This document shows positions 51,926 through 60,417 of a DNA stretch of 64,000 bases, in pieces (the stretch's first letter is position 1; every line of letters starts with the position of its first letter). A program made the translations under genes and the position numbers. This DNA comes from Pelagibius sp040217155 (GTDB lineage Bacteria > Pseudomonadota > Alphaproteobacteria > Kiloniellales > Kiloniellaceae). The DNA is taken from NCBI GenBank assembly GCA_040217155.1, contig JAVJNS010000023.1, positions 1-64,000 of the forward strand. The letters run 5' to 3'. The notes beneath the pieces are model-generated. The model made no database searches and was not told the origin of the DNA. It saw only the letters and a program-made list of their open reading frames with translations.

Positions 51926-53509
51926 GTGGGTCGTGAAATTTCCGCCGCCGAGTCGAAGAAACTGGTGCACGACGGCGCGGAAATCGCCTTTCTCGACCTT
52001 CGCGAGGCCGGCGAATTCGGCGAAGGACATCCGCTGTTCGCCGTGCCTTGCCCTTACAGCCGCCTGGAGGCGCTCGTCGCTCGCCTGGCGCCGCGCCGCG
52101 ATGTGCGGGTGCTGCTGATCGATGGTGGCGACGGCGTCGCCGCCGGCGCGGCGGGCATCCTGGGGGACCTCGGCTATGGCGCCGTGCAGTGGGTTCACGG
52201 CGGCGCGCCAGCCTGGATCGAAGCCGGTTTCACGCTCTTCCAGGGCGTCAATGTGCCCTCCAAGACCCTGGGAGAACTGGCCGAGCATGCCTGGCATCCC
52301 GCGACCATCGATGCCGCGGCTCTGGCGCGCTGGCAAGAGGAGGGCCGGCGCTTCGCCTTCTTCGATGCGCGGCCCGCCGCGGAGTACGCCAAGATGCGCG
52401 TGCCCGGTGCCGTCTGTCTGCCCAACGGCGAGTTGGCGCACCGCTTCCCCGTGGCTGTCGAAGATGGTTCGGCGCCGGTGGTGGTGACCTGTGCTGGCCG
52501 CACCCGCGGGATAGTCGGCGTGCTCGGGTTGACGCTCGCCGGGATCGAGACGCCGGTTTATGCCCTGGAAAACGGCACCCAAGGTTGGCAACTGGCCGGT
52601 TTCACGCTCGAGCGTGGCAATGCCGCGGATCCCTTCCCGCCGCTCGATGCCGGCGGCGCCCGGATCACGCGCGCCCGCGCCGAGGCGTTCCTGCGGCGCC
52701 ATGACATCGCTGTGCTGGGCCCTGCGGAGGTAGAAGCCTGGCGTGCGGAGATGACACGCACCACCTACCTCTTTGATTTGCGCTCGCCCGCGGAAATTTC
52801 CGATGATCCCGCGCCGGCCTTTCTGCCGGCCCTCTCCGGTCAACTGGTCCAGGCCACGGACCAGTGGGTTGGCGTGCGGCATGCCCGCCTGGTGCTGCTG
52901 GACGACCTCGGTCTGCGCGCGGGCCTTGCCGCCTTCTGGCTGCGGCAGTTGGGCTTCGAGGTGGCCGTCGCACGCATTGATGATGATCTAAGGAGGCTGA
53001 CGCCGCGCCAGCGGGTGCGGTCTCTGCCGACGCCAGCCAGCTGTTCCGCCGTTGAGGCGCTCCAGGCCGTACAGGCCGAAGCGGGACGCTTCGTCGACCT
53101 ACGGCCTTCGAACGACTATCGGGCGGGGCACGTCGCCGGTGCGCTCTGGAGTATCCGCCCGCGGTTGCGCCGGCTGCCATTGCAGCCGGGCCAGGCGCTC
53201 TACTTGATCGGCGGCGACATGGACGTTGTCGCCTTGGCGGCCAAGGAGCTTGGCAGCCTCGGCGTTGTTTCGGCCTGCGCCGTTGAAGGCGGCCAGCCGG
53301 CACTGGCCGCGGCGGGCGCGGCTATCGAAGCGGGTGAAGCGACCGCTAACCCGGAGAAGGCCATCGACTTTCTGCATTTCGTGCACGACCGCCACGATGG
53401 CAACCTCGAAGCCTCCCGCCGGTACCTGGCCTGGGAGCAGGGTTTGATCGCCCAGCTCGATGAGGCCGAGCGTGCGGCCTTTGTGCTCAGCGATTGGTCT
53501 GCCCGCTGA
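51926..53509 (+). CDS. Four-domain rhodanese-like protein with one candidate Cys
   Basis: 527 residues from a GTG with GGAGGG five bases upstream; a TTG 19 codons earlier is the longer option. Four rhodanese-like modules are visible, at about 1-105, 125-240, 255-375 and 385-490. Each has a DLR/DAR-type segment (FLDLREAGEF, FFDARPAAEYAKMRVPGAV, LFDLRSPAEI, FVDLRPSNDYRAGHVAGAL). Only module 2 has a Cys in the active loop (VVVTCAGRTRG, Cys189); the others read IDGGDG, LDDLGL and IGGDMD. The tail is helical. Rhodaneses move sulfane sulfur; the inactive modules may bind partners or be regulatory. It lies between two tartrate genes, with no sulfur genes nearby, and its role here is unknown. Confidence 0.82.
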   Translation: MGREISAAESKKLVHDGAEIAFLDLREAGEFGEGHPLFAVPCPYSRLEALVARLAPRRDVRVLLIDGGDGVAAGAAGILGDLGYGAVQWVHGGAPAWIEAGFTLFQGVNVPSKTLGELAEHAWHPATIDAAALARWQEEGRRFAFFDARPAAEYAKMRVPGAVCLPNGELAHRFPVAVEDGSAPVVVTCAGRTRGIVGVLGLTLAGIETPVYALENGTQGWQLAGFTLERGNAADPFPPLDAGGARITRARAEAFLRRHDIAVLGPAEVEAWRAEMTRTTYLFDLRSPAEISDDPAPAFLPALSGQLVQATDQWVGVRHARLVLLDDLGLRAGLAAFWLRQLGFEVAVARIDDDLRRLTPRQRVRSLPTPASCSAVEALQAVQAEAGRFVDLRPSNDYRAGHVAGALWSIRPRLRRLPLQPGQALYLIGGDMDVVALAAKELGSLGVVSACAVEGGQPALAAAGAAIEAGEATANPEKAIDFLHFVHDRHDGNLEASRRYLAWEQGLIAQLDEAERAAFVLSDWSAR

Positions 53510-53620
53510 ACCGCTGCAGGAGCCGCCGGATTGGCTTCACCGGCTGCATGGTGTATTTCCGACCTGATGAGATCGATCTCCGGCCGAACGGCGCGGAAAC
53601 AGACGAGGGAATGACAGTCG

Positions 53621-54679
53621 ATGCGAAAACACCGGATCGCCGTGGTGCCGGGCGACGGGATCGGGCCGGAGGTCATCGAAGCCGGCCTCGAGGTATTGCG
53701 GGCCCTGGCCAAGGCCGAAGGTGGGTTCGCGGTCGAAACCGAGAGCTTCGACTGGGGTTCCGACCGTTATCGCAAGGTCGGCAGCATGATGCCGGAAGAT
53801 GGCGTGGAGACCCTGCGCGCCTTCGACGCCATTTACTTCGGCGCCGTCGGCGATCCGCAGATTCCCGATCACATCACGCTGTGGGAGCTGCGCCTGGCCA
53901 TCTGTCAGGGGCTCGATCAGTTCGCCAACGTCCGTCCGACGCGCCTCATGCCCGGCATGAAGGGTCCGTTGCTGCCGGAACTCGGCGAGCAGATCGACTG
54001 GGTCATCGTGCGCGAAAACTCCGAAGGCGAATATGCCGGTGTCGGCGGGCGCGTACATGGTGGGTTGCCGCTGGAGACCGGCATGGATGTCTCGGTCTTT
54101 ACCCGCACCGGCGTGGAGCGGATCTGCCGCTTTGCCTGCGAACTGGCCATGAGCCGCCCGCGCAAGCGCCTGACCGTCGTCACCAAGTCGAACGCCCAGC
54201 GCCACGGCATGGTGTTCTGGGATGCGGTCTGCCGCGAGGTGCTCGCCGGCTATCCCGATCTCGATGTCGACTTCAAGCTGGTCGACGCCATGGCCGCGCT
54301 GATGGTGACGCGTCCGGCGCAGATCGATACCGTGGTCGCCACCAACCTGCACGCCGACGTGCTTTCGGACCTGGCCTCGGCGCTCACCGGCAGCCTCGGT
54401 AACGGCGCCACCGCGAACATCGCTCCTTCGTCTGACGTGCCGTCGATGTTCGAGCCGATCCACGGCTCGGCCTTCGATCTTGTCGGCAAGGGCGTGGCCA
54501 ACCCCGTCGGCGCCTTCTGGACCGGCGCCATGATGCTGGAGCACCTGGGGGAGACGGCGGCGGCCGCACGCCTGATGGCGGCTATCGAGAAGGTGACGGA
54601 GAACGGCCCTCGCACCCCCGACCTCGGCGGGCAGGCCGGCAGCGCCGACGTCACCAGGGCCGTGTTGGCGGCGCTTTAA
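53621..54679 (+). CDS. ttuC: Tartrate dehydrogenase/decarboxylase
   Basis: 352 residues. It is a beta-decarboxylating dehydrogenase of the isocitrate/isopropylmalate family, with VVPGDGIGPEVIEAGLEVL, FGAVGDPQIPDHITLWELRLAICQ (typical of tartrate dehydrogenase), NVRPTRLMPGM, RENSEGEYAGVGGR, TKSNAQRHGM and the Mg-binding VVATNLHADVLSDL. These enzymes oxidise tartrate or D-malate with NAD and can decarboxylate the product. With D-tartrate dehydratase on the other side of the rhodanese gene it makes a tartrate-use locus. It follows the rhodanese stop by 111 bp. Confidence 0.9.
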   Translation: MRKHRIAVVPGDGIGPEVIEAGLEVLRALAKAEGGFAVETESFDWGSDRYRKVGSMMPEDGVETLRAFDAIYFGAVGDPQIPDHITLWELRLAICQGLDQFANVRPTRLMPGMKGPLLPELGEQIDWVIVRENSEGEYAGVGGRVHGGLPLETGMDVSVFTRTGVERICRFACELAMSRPRKRLTVVTKSNAQRHGMVFWDAVCREVLAGYPDLDVDFKLVDAMAALMVTRPAQIDTVVATNLHADVLSDLASALTGSLGNGATANIAPSSDVPSMFEPIHGSAFDLVGKGVANPVGAFWTGAMMLEHLGETAAAARLMAAIEKVTENGPRTPDLGGQAGSADVTRAVLAAL

Positions 54680-54693
54680 GGGCGCGCGCCGGC

Positions 54694-54763
54694 GCCCGGC
54701 GGCTTACTCGCCGTAAATCTTGAGGTAGGCCCGGCGGCTTACTCGCCGTAAATCTTGAGGTAG
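54694..54763. repeat. Perfect 35-bp tandem duplication at a gene 3' end
   Basis: Two identical adjacent 35-nt copies (54694-54728 and 54729-54763). Each contains the last 8 codons and the TAA stop of the minus-strand YggT-like gene plus 8 bases beyond. The period is not a multiple of three. The inner copy supplies the real stop; the outer copy is now 3' untranslated sequence. Confidence 0.95.
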
Positions 54764-55110
54764 AAGGTCTCGTAAAAGGCGTTCGCGATGTCGCCTTCCA
54801 GGGGGAAGGACAGCATGCCCATGACCGAATAGCCCAGCAGCCAGGGCATCAGGTAGAAGCGGATCATGAAAAAGAACCAGGCCACGAAGAGCGGCACCAG
54901 CGGCTCGATCAGGAACTTCGGCGTGACCGGCCTGAACACGCGCAGGACCGGATTGGTCAGCTTCACGAAGGCCTTCATGAAGAACCAGTCCGAGTCGATG
55001 GGCAGGAAGAGGTTCATCGCGACACGGCCGATCAAGGTCCACATGATCACGCCGAGGATATAGTCGATCGCAACGACCCAGACCGGGAAGGTGGAGAGCG
55101 GGTCGATCAT
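54739..55110 (-). CDS. YggT-like membrane protein
   Basis: 123 residues with three or four hydrophobic segments (VWVVAIDYILGVIMWTLIG, PLVPLFVAWFFFMIRFYLMPWLLGYSVMG). The central TNPVLRVFRPVTPKF resembles the TxPhLxPhRxhhP motif of YggT proteins, which are membrane proteins of unclear function. The end is YLKIYGE, and the stop lies in the inner copy of a 35-bp duplication. A terminator stands between it and the upstream symporter gene, so it probably has its own promoter or is reached by read-through. The family call is moderate. Confidence 0.65.
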   Translation of the reverse strand: MIDPLSTFPVWVVAIDYILGVIMWTLIGRVAMNLFLPIDSDWFFMKAFVKLTNPVLRVFRPVTPKFLIEPLVPLFVAWFFFMIRFYLMPWLLGYSVMGMLSFPLEGDIANAFYETFYLKIYGE

Positions 55111-55145
55111 CGGGATTTTGGCACTCTAAGAAGATGCTCGGCCGA

Positions 55146-55179
55146 GAAGAAAAAGGGTGGCGGAAAGTTTCCGCCACCC
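55146..55179 (-). terminator. Terminator of the symporter operon
   Basis: Inverted repeat GGGTGGCGGAAA-G-TTTCCGCCACCC (55155-55179), followed on the minus strand by TTTTTCTTC. It lies 27 bp after the symporter stop. The long stem and T-rich tail make a convincing intrinsic terminator. Confidence 0.88.
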
Positions 55180-55206
55180 AGTTTCACATAACAACCGTTT
55201 TTCAGG

Positions 55207-57021
55207 TCAGTGCGCCGCACCGAGGATCGTTTTGCCGGAAGGCACACGAACCTCGTCGACCATGGCCTGGGTTTCCGCATCGGGCGCGGGAGTCATCAGG
55301 CTGACAACCACCATCGCCACGAGGCTGACCGGCATGCCGATGATCGCAAAGCGCAGATGATCGATGCCGAACCACGGCGCCCCGCCGGTATAGACGTAGT
55401 ACAGATAGGCGGTACCGGAGACGAAGCCGAAGATCATGCCGGCGATCGCCCCTTGTGTGTTCGCGCGCTTCCACCAGACGCCCAGCACCAAGGGGAAGAA
55501 CAGTCCGGAAGCGGCGAAACAGAAGGCCCAGGCCACAGCACCGAGAATGCCGGTGAGCTGTAGACTGGCGATCAACGCCGCCGCGGCCCCGATGACGATC
55601 AGCAGCACGCGCGCCACGATGAGACGGTGACGCGTGTCGGCCTTCGGATCGATGATCTTGTAGTAGAGATCATGGCTAAGGGCGTTGGCGATGGCCAGCA
55701 GCAGGCCGTCGGCGGTGGACATGGCCGCGGCCAGGCCACCGGCGGCAACCAGGCCGGAGACCACGTAAGGCAGGCCGGCAATTTCCGGCGTTGCCAGAAC
55801 GACGATATCCGGCCGCATGAAGAACTCGTTCAACTGCAGGATTCCGTCGCCGTTGCTGTCGGAGAGCCACAGCATTTCCACGCTCTCCCAGTTCTGCACC
55901 CAGGCGAGACTCTTCACCGCTTCGAAGGACTGTCCGATGATCGCCGTCGGCAAGGTCGGGTCCAGCAGCTGCAGCTTCGTCAGCGTGGCGAGGGCCGGCG
56001 CCGTGAAGTACAGCAGGAAGATGAAAAGCAGCGAGAAGGCGACCGACTTGCGGGCGGCGCGCACCGATGGCGTCGTGAAGTAACGCATCAGAATGTGCGG
56101 CAGCGACGCCGTGCCGGCCATCATGCTGAGGGCCAGGGTGACGAACTTCCAACTGTCCATGCCGCCCTGTGGGTCGTTGTGCGGTGTCATCAAGGTTCTT
56201 ACACCGCCGAAAGGCGCACTTTCCGTTGCCGCGGTGCCGAGGCCGACCAGCGGCTCCAGCTCTTGAATCCGGGCCACCGCGTCCCCGTAGGAGAAGTGCG
56301 GAATGAGTCCGAAGTCCTGCTTGTTGGACATCCAGATGACCGGTGCCAGGTAGGCGATGATGAGCACGATGTACTGGGCCACCTGGGTCCAGGTCACCGC
56401 CCGCATGCCGCCGAGCATCGAGCAGAGCAGAATGCCGAGCAGTCCGACCCAAACACCGACCTCGAAGGGTATGTGCAGGGCGCGCGCGGCGATGGTGCCG
56501 GAAGCGTTGATCTGTGCGGTCACATAGGTAAAGGAAGCGACCACCAGAACGACAACGGCGCAGAAGCGCGCCAGATTGCCGCCGTAACGCGTGCCGATGA
56601 AATCGGGCACGGTGTAGCAGCCGAACTTACGCAGATACGGAGCCATCAGTGAGTTGACCAGTACGTAGCCGCCGGTCCAGCCCACGATGAAGGCCAGATA
56701 GCCGTAGCCGCCGAAGTAGATGCCGCCGGCCAGGGCAACGAAAGAGGCGCCGGACATCCAGTCCGCCGCGGTCGCCATGCCGTTGTAAACGGCGGGAACT
56801 TCACGGCCGGCGACGTAGTAGGCTTCAACCTGCATGGTGCGGGAGAGCCAGCCGATCACCGCGTAGATGACGACGGTGAAGGCCACGAAGAGGATTCCGA
56901 TGACATCGGCACCGACGCCCATCTGCTCAAGAATGGCCATCAATATGATGAAGGCCAGGAACCCGCCGGTGTACAAGGCGTACACACGGCCAAGATTTTC
57001 GATAAAACTACCTTTGATCAT
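55207..57021 (-). CDS. Sodium/solute symporter (SSS family, ActP-like)
   Basis: 604 residues and about 13 transmembrane segments. SSS features are YYVAGREVPAVYNGMATAADWMSGASFVALAGGIYF (TM2-3 region) and GMRAVTWTQVAQYIVLIIAYLAPV (TM6). The sodium-site region reads STADGLLLAIANALSHDLYY. A long loop (about 345-410) holds a DSNGDGILQLNEF segment that looks like a calcium EF-hand. It belongs to the acetate/short-organic-acid (VC_2705-like) group paired with a DUF4212 protein, encoded 14 bp upstream. It probably imports acetate, lactate or a similar monocarboxylate; the substrate is not proven. Confidence 0.9.
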   Translation of the reverse strand: MIKGSFIENLGRVYALYTGGFLAFIILMAILEQMGVGADVIGILFVAFTVVIYAVIGWLSRTMQVEAYYVAGREVPAVYNGMATAADWMSGASFVALAGGIYFGGYGYLAFIVGWTGGYVLVNSLMAPYLRKFGCYTVPDFIGTRYGGNLARFCAVVVLVVASFTYVTAQINASGTIAARALHIPFEVGVWVGLLGILLCSMLGGMRAVTWTQVAQYIVLIIAYLAPVIWMSNKQDFGLIPHFSYGDAVARIQELEPLVGLGTAATESAPFGGVRTLMTPHNDPQGGMDSWKFVTLALSMMAGTASLPHILMRYFTTPSVRAARKSVAFSLLFIFLLYFTAPALATLTKLQLLDPTLPTAIIGQSFEAVKSLAWVQNWESVEMLWLSDSNGDGILQLNEFFMRPDIVVLATPEIAGLPYVVSGLVAAGGLAAAMSTADGLLLAIANALSHDLYYKIIDPKADTRHRLIVARVLLIVIGAAAALIASLQLTGILGAVAWAFCFAASGLFFPLVLGVWWKRANTQGAIAGMIFGFVSGTAYLYYVYTGGAPWFGIDHLRFAIIGMPVSLVAMVVVSLMTPAPDAETQAMVDEVRVPSGKTILGAAH

Positions 57022-57035
57022 AACGGCTGTTCCCC

Positions 57036-57305
57036 CTATTCCTCACCGCCGCCGAGACCGGCTTCGTCGTCGATCGAATCCTGGCGCCAGTTCTGAAAGA
57101 AGATCAGCAGCACGAAGACGATCAGAGATCCTTGAACGATGAAGTAGTAGCCCAGCGGAAAGCCCAGGAAGGTGAAGGAGTTCAGATCCTTGGCGAACCA
57201 GGGCAGTATGAAGGCGAAAACGAACCAGATGGCCAACACCAGTATGGTGAGGTTCCTGGTCTTTATCCAATGACGCAGCCTAGCGTCTTGATTGTTGTCA
57301 GACAT
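57036..57305 (-). CDS. DUF4212 small symporter subunit
   Basis: 89 residues from the ATG at 57305, with GGGGGA upstream. It has two transmembrane segments (LVLAIWFVFAFILPWF, GYYFIVQGSLIVFVLLIFF), the WIKTRNL start and a charged tail typical of DUF4212 proteins. Such proteins precede SSS symporters in many genomes, in the way that YjcH (DUF485) precedes ActP, and may be an assembly or gating subunit. Confidence 0.88.
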   Translation of the reverse strand: MSDNNQDARLRHWIKTRNLTILVLAIWFVFAFILPWFAKDLNSFTFLGFPLGYYFIVQGSLIVFVLLIFFQNWRQDSIDDEAGLGGGEE

Positions 57306-57492
57306 GGTATCCCCCGCTTTGATTATATTGTCTACCCCACTACTCAAGCCCAGGTGGCGGACGACTGGGATCAAGCCGAGATTGTACAAAAACGGGTAGC
57401 ATTGTAATACCAATAATGATCATGCCTTGTCGAAATGTGGTCTTCTTAACGGACCAACGGGCTGAAATCGGCACAACAGGGGGCTTTTGCGG

Positions 57493-58164
57493 GTGATTCC
57501 AAGCCTGAAGACGGTCAGGAATTTCTTGCCTGAGTTCTTGGCGCGCTTAACGCTGCGGCGCGATTCGGGCGCGATTGACTCCAGCGAATCGCTCCGTCGA
57601 TTCGTTTCGACTCGGGCCGCCTTCATCGCCCAGAAGACACTCTATGGCTACGTGAAGACGCGTATGGGCACGCGTTACCCCAGCATGTTTGAAGACGACA
57701 CGATCATCGCCTCGATCAATATCGCCAAGATGCACGTCTATGAGGCCTGCCTGTCCGACCTGTCGATTTTTGCTGCTTCGCGCGCCCTGCGGTCTGGCGG
57801 GATCGACGATGCGCTGCGCCGTGATCTGGCGGTGGCGTGCTACAGGCAAGGACTGCAGGATAACGCTGAGCAGGCCGCGGGTGCCGAGACCTTCGATCCG
57901 GGCGCGGCAGAGAAAGCTTTCGAGCGGCGCCTGGCGTTCTGGGATTGGCAGGAGGGACCGGCCGGCGTCGATATCTTCACCGCGAGCCCGGCGGCGCTGT
58001 TTCGCTGGGCGCCCATCGCTCCCGAGTTGAAAAAATTCGACCAGGAGATCGTGGAAAACTCCATCAGGTACGCGTGGCGGGATGTGCGGGTTCAACTGGA
58101 AAAGCGCATCGACAGTGCTGCCTTGACGGCGGACGCCGACCACCGGGCGAAGAAGACCGCTTGA
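57493..58164 (+). CDS. Conserved hypothetical helical protein
   Basis: 223 residues from a GTG nine bases after AGGGGG; a TTG two codons earlier is too close to that site. It is soluble and mostly helical, without signal peptide or obvious catalytic motif. Characteristic stretches are FIAQKTLYGYVKTRMGTRYPSMF, NIAKMHVYEACLSDL and LAFWDWQEGPAGVDIFTASP. I recognise no domain with confidence. It is divergent from the symporter genes and just upstream of the nuclease-CBS-nucleotidyltransferase gene (72 bp). Such genes tend to travel together, so a role in the same control module is likely but unproven. Confidence 0.7.
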   Translation: MIPSLKTVRNFLPEFLARLTLRRDSGAIDSSESLRRFVSTRAAFIAQKTLYGYVKTRMGTRYPSMFEDDTIIASINIAKMHVYEACLSDLSIFAASRALRSGGIDDALRRDLAVACYRQGLQDNAEQAAGAETFDPGAAEKAFERRLAFWDWQEGPAGVDIFTASPAALFRWAPIAPELKKFDQEIVENSIRYAWRDVRVQLEKRIDSAALTADADHRAKKTA

Positions 58165-58236
58165 TTTCGATCTGGGTCCGCCGTCTGAACGCCGCGCCAA
58201 GACTTGAACTGCAGAACCGAAGGGGCTGTTGCGCAG

Positions 58237-60369
58237 GTGAGTTTCCTCAAACCGGAAGATAGCTATTCGGGACTGCCGCTCGGCGCCGTCCCCTTCGTCG
58301 CCCTCGACTGCGAAACCACAGGCCTGAACGTTGCGGCGGATCGGATCGTGGAGATTGCCGTCCTTCGGGCGTCGGGCGATGGCGGGGCCGCGGCGGACCA
58401 CCTTGTCGGCCTCGTCAATCCCGGCATCCCGATTCCGGCCGCTTCCACGGCGATCCACGGCATTGCCGACGGCGATGTGGCGGCTGCGGACTCCTTCCCC
58501 AAGGTCATGCCTGCGGTGGCCGACTGGGTGGGCCGCTCGGTGGTCATCGGCTATTCCCTCGGCTTCGATCTGGCGGTTCTGAAGGCCGAACACAAGCGCC
58601 ATGCGATGCCCTGGCGGCCACCACGCTCCATCGACGTGCGCCACTTGATTCAGTTCGTCGCCCCGGATCTGCCCAACCAGTCTTTGGAACTGGCGGCCAA
58701 CTGGCTCGGCATCGAGGCCGGCGAGCGCCACCGGGCCTTGGGCGATGCGGAGACCGCGGCACGGATCTTCGCGGCGCTGACGCCGCTGCTTCGAGAAAAG
58801 GGCATCGTCACCCTCGCCCAGGCGGAGCGGGTATGCCGAAACCTCACCAGGCGCCTGGAGGAGGAGGCGCAGGCCGGCTGGCACGAGGTCGTGCGCGACG
58901 GCCGCATCGAGCGGGAAAACGTCGCCGAGTACGCCCGTATCGATTCCTTTCCCTACCGCCACAGGGTGGCCGACGTCATGCGCTTGCCGGCCGTGCTGGT
59001 CGATGGGAGCGGCAGTATGAAGGACGCCTTGGCGCTGATGATGGAGAAGGGCATTTCTTCGGTCTTCGTCAATCCGCCGGCGGCGGGCGGGGCGTATGGT
59101 ATTCTCACCGAGCGCGACATCCTGCGCGCCTGCAACGATGACGCCGCGGCCGCTTTCGAGGCGCCGGTATCGCGCTATGCGAAGCACCCGCTGGTCACCG
59201 TCGAGGCCGATGAGTTCATCTACCGCGCGATCACCGGAATGTCCCACAGGGGCTTCCGCCATCTCGGCGTTCGCGATGGCGACAACAAGCTCGTCGGGGC
59301 GCTTTCCGCGCGGGATCTGCTGCGTCAGCGGGCCAGCGGCGCGCTTTCCCTCGGCGACAGTCTGGAAACGGCGGCGACACCGGCGGACCTTGGCCGCATC
59401 TGGTCGGAACTGACGACCGTGGTGCGCGGCCTGGTGTTCGAGGAGGCCGATCCGCGCGATGTTGCCGCCATTGTGTCGCGCGAACTAAGGGCCCTGACCC
59501 GCCGGGCCTGCGAGCTCGCCGAAGCGCAGTTGAAACGCGGCGGTGAGGGCGATCCACCCCAGCCCTATGCCATGATGGTGCTGGGCTCCGGCGGGCGCGG
59601 CGAAAGCCTGCTGGCGATGGACCAGGACAATGCCATCGTCTTCGACCGGGGCGCGCCGGGCGGGGCGGAGGATCGGTGGTTCGAGAAGCTCGGAACCTTG
59701 GTCGCCGACATGTTGAACGAGGCCGGTGTGATCTATTGCCCCGGCGGAATCATGGCTTCGAGACCGGAATGGCGCCTGGATGTGGCGGGCTGGCACCAGC
59801 GTATCGAAACCTGGATCGGCAACGCACGGCCCGAAGACCTTCTGAACAGCGACATCTTCTTCGATGCCCGGCCGGTCCATGGGGAAGCCGGTCTTGCCGA
59901 CGATCTCTACGCCAAAGCCTTGTCCGCCGCACAGTCATCGCGCGGATTCCTCAAGAACATGACGCTGAGAGCCAGCGATTTCCGCTCGGCGCTGAACTGG
60001 CTGGGCAGGCCGCGTCTCGAAGGCGGCCGCATCGATCTCAAGAAAGGCGGATTGATGCCGATCTTTTCGGCGGCCCGCGTCGCCGCGTTGAGTCACGGGA
60101 TAACCGCGCGCTCGACGCCAGAGCGCCTGGAGGCGGTGCGCGAGCGCGGCAGCTTCGAAGCGGTCACGATCAATCGCTTGATCGAGGCGCACAAAATTCT
60201 TCTGGATGCCATTCTGCGTCAGCAGCTGCGCGACATTCAGGCCGGGATTGCGCTATCGAACCGGGTTGCGCCGGGTGAGATGGCGGACCATCGGCGCCAA
60301 CAGTTGAATTGGGCCTTGGGTCAGGTGGAAGACGTCCGCAGCCTGCTGGGAACGACCGCGATTGGCTGA
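58237..60369 (+). CDS. DEDDh exonuclease-CBS-DUF294 nucleotidyltransferase fusion
   Basis: 710 residues from a GTG; a TTG 11 codons earlier is possible. Domain 1 (about 18-190) is a DnaQ-like 3'-5' exonuclease with intact DEDDh residues: D24 and E26 in LDCETTG, Asp in GYSLGFDLAVL, and His165/Asp170 in HRALGDAET. Domain 2 (about 240-375) is a CBS pair that may bind an adenine nucleotide. Domain 3 (about 390-530) is a DUF294 nucleotidyltransferase with GSGGRGES and D462-Q-D464, as in GlnD. Domain 4 is DUF294_C. In Pseudomonas the nuclease and the CBS-DUF294 protein are separate neighbours of an acetate permease. It is probably a signalling protein; the target is unknown. Confidence 0.87.
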   Translation: MSFLKPEDSYSGLPLGAVPFVALDCETTGLNVAADRIVEIAVLRASGDGGAAADHLVGLVNPGIPIPAASTAIHGIADGDVAAADSFPKVMPAVADWVGRSVVIGYSLGFDLAVLKAEHKRHAMPWRPPRSIDVRHLIQFVAPDLPNQSLELAANWLGIEAGERHRALGDAETAARIFAALTPLLREKGIVTLAQAERVCRNLTRRLEEEAQAGWHEVVRDGRIERENVAEYARIDSFPYRHRVADVMRLPAVLVDGSGSMKDALALMMEKGISSVFVNPPAAGGAYGILTERDILRACNDDAAAAFEAPVSRYAKHPLVTVEADEFIYRAITGMSHRGFRHLGVRDGDNKLVGALSARDLLRQRASGALSLGDSLETAATPADLGRIWSELTTVVRGLVFEEADPRDVAAIVSRELRALTRRACELAEAQLKRGGEGDPPQPYAMMVLGSGGRGESLLAMDQDNAIVFDRGAPGGAEDRWFEKLGTLVADMLNEAGVIYCPGGIMASRPEWRLDVAGWHQRIETWIGNARPEDLLNSDIFFDARPVHGEAGLADDLYAKALSAAQSSRGFLKNMTLRASDFRSALNWLGRPRLEGGRIDLKKGGLMPIFSAARVAALSHGITARSTPERLEAVRERGSFEAVTINRLIEAHKILLDAILRQQLRDIQAGIALSNRVAPGEMADHRRQQLNWALGQVEDVRSLLGTTAIG

Positions 60370-60417
60370 TCCGCTGCCTCGGCGCGGTCGGCGAGGCGCA
60401 GCACGGCGGCGGAAAGC

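Noticed and set aside
54694..54763. Target-site duplication or attachment site of a mobile element
   Set aside because: The copies are directly adjacent with nothing between them, and there is no integrase or tRNA nearby.
54704..55177. Longer 157-codon minus-strand ORF over the YggT-like gene
   Set aside because: It is a different frame without the membrane-protein pattern; it only gains the tail through the 35-bp duplication.
57547..59262. 571-codon minus-strand ORF opposite the hypothetical and nuclease genes
   Set aside because: Crosses a gene boundary and opposes recognisable exonuclease and CBS domains.
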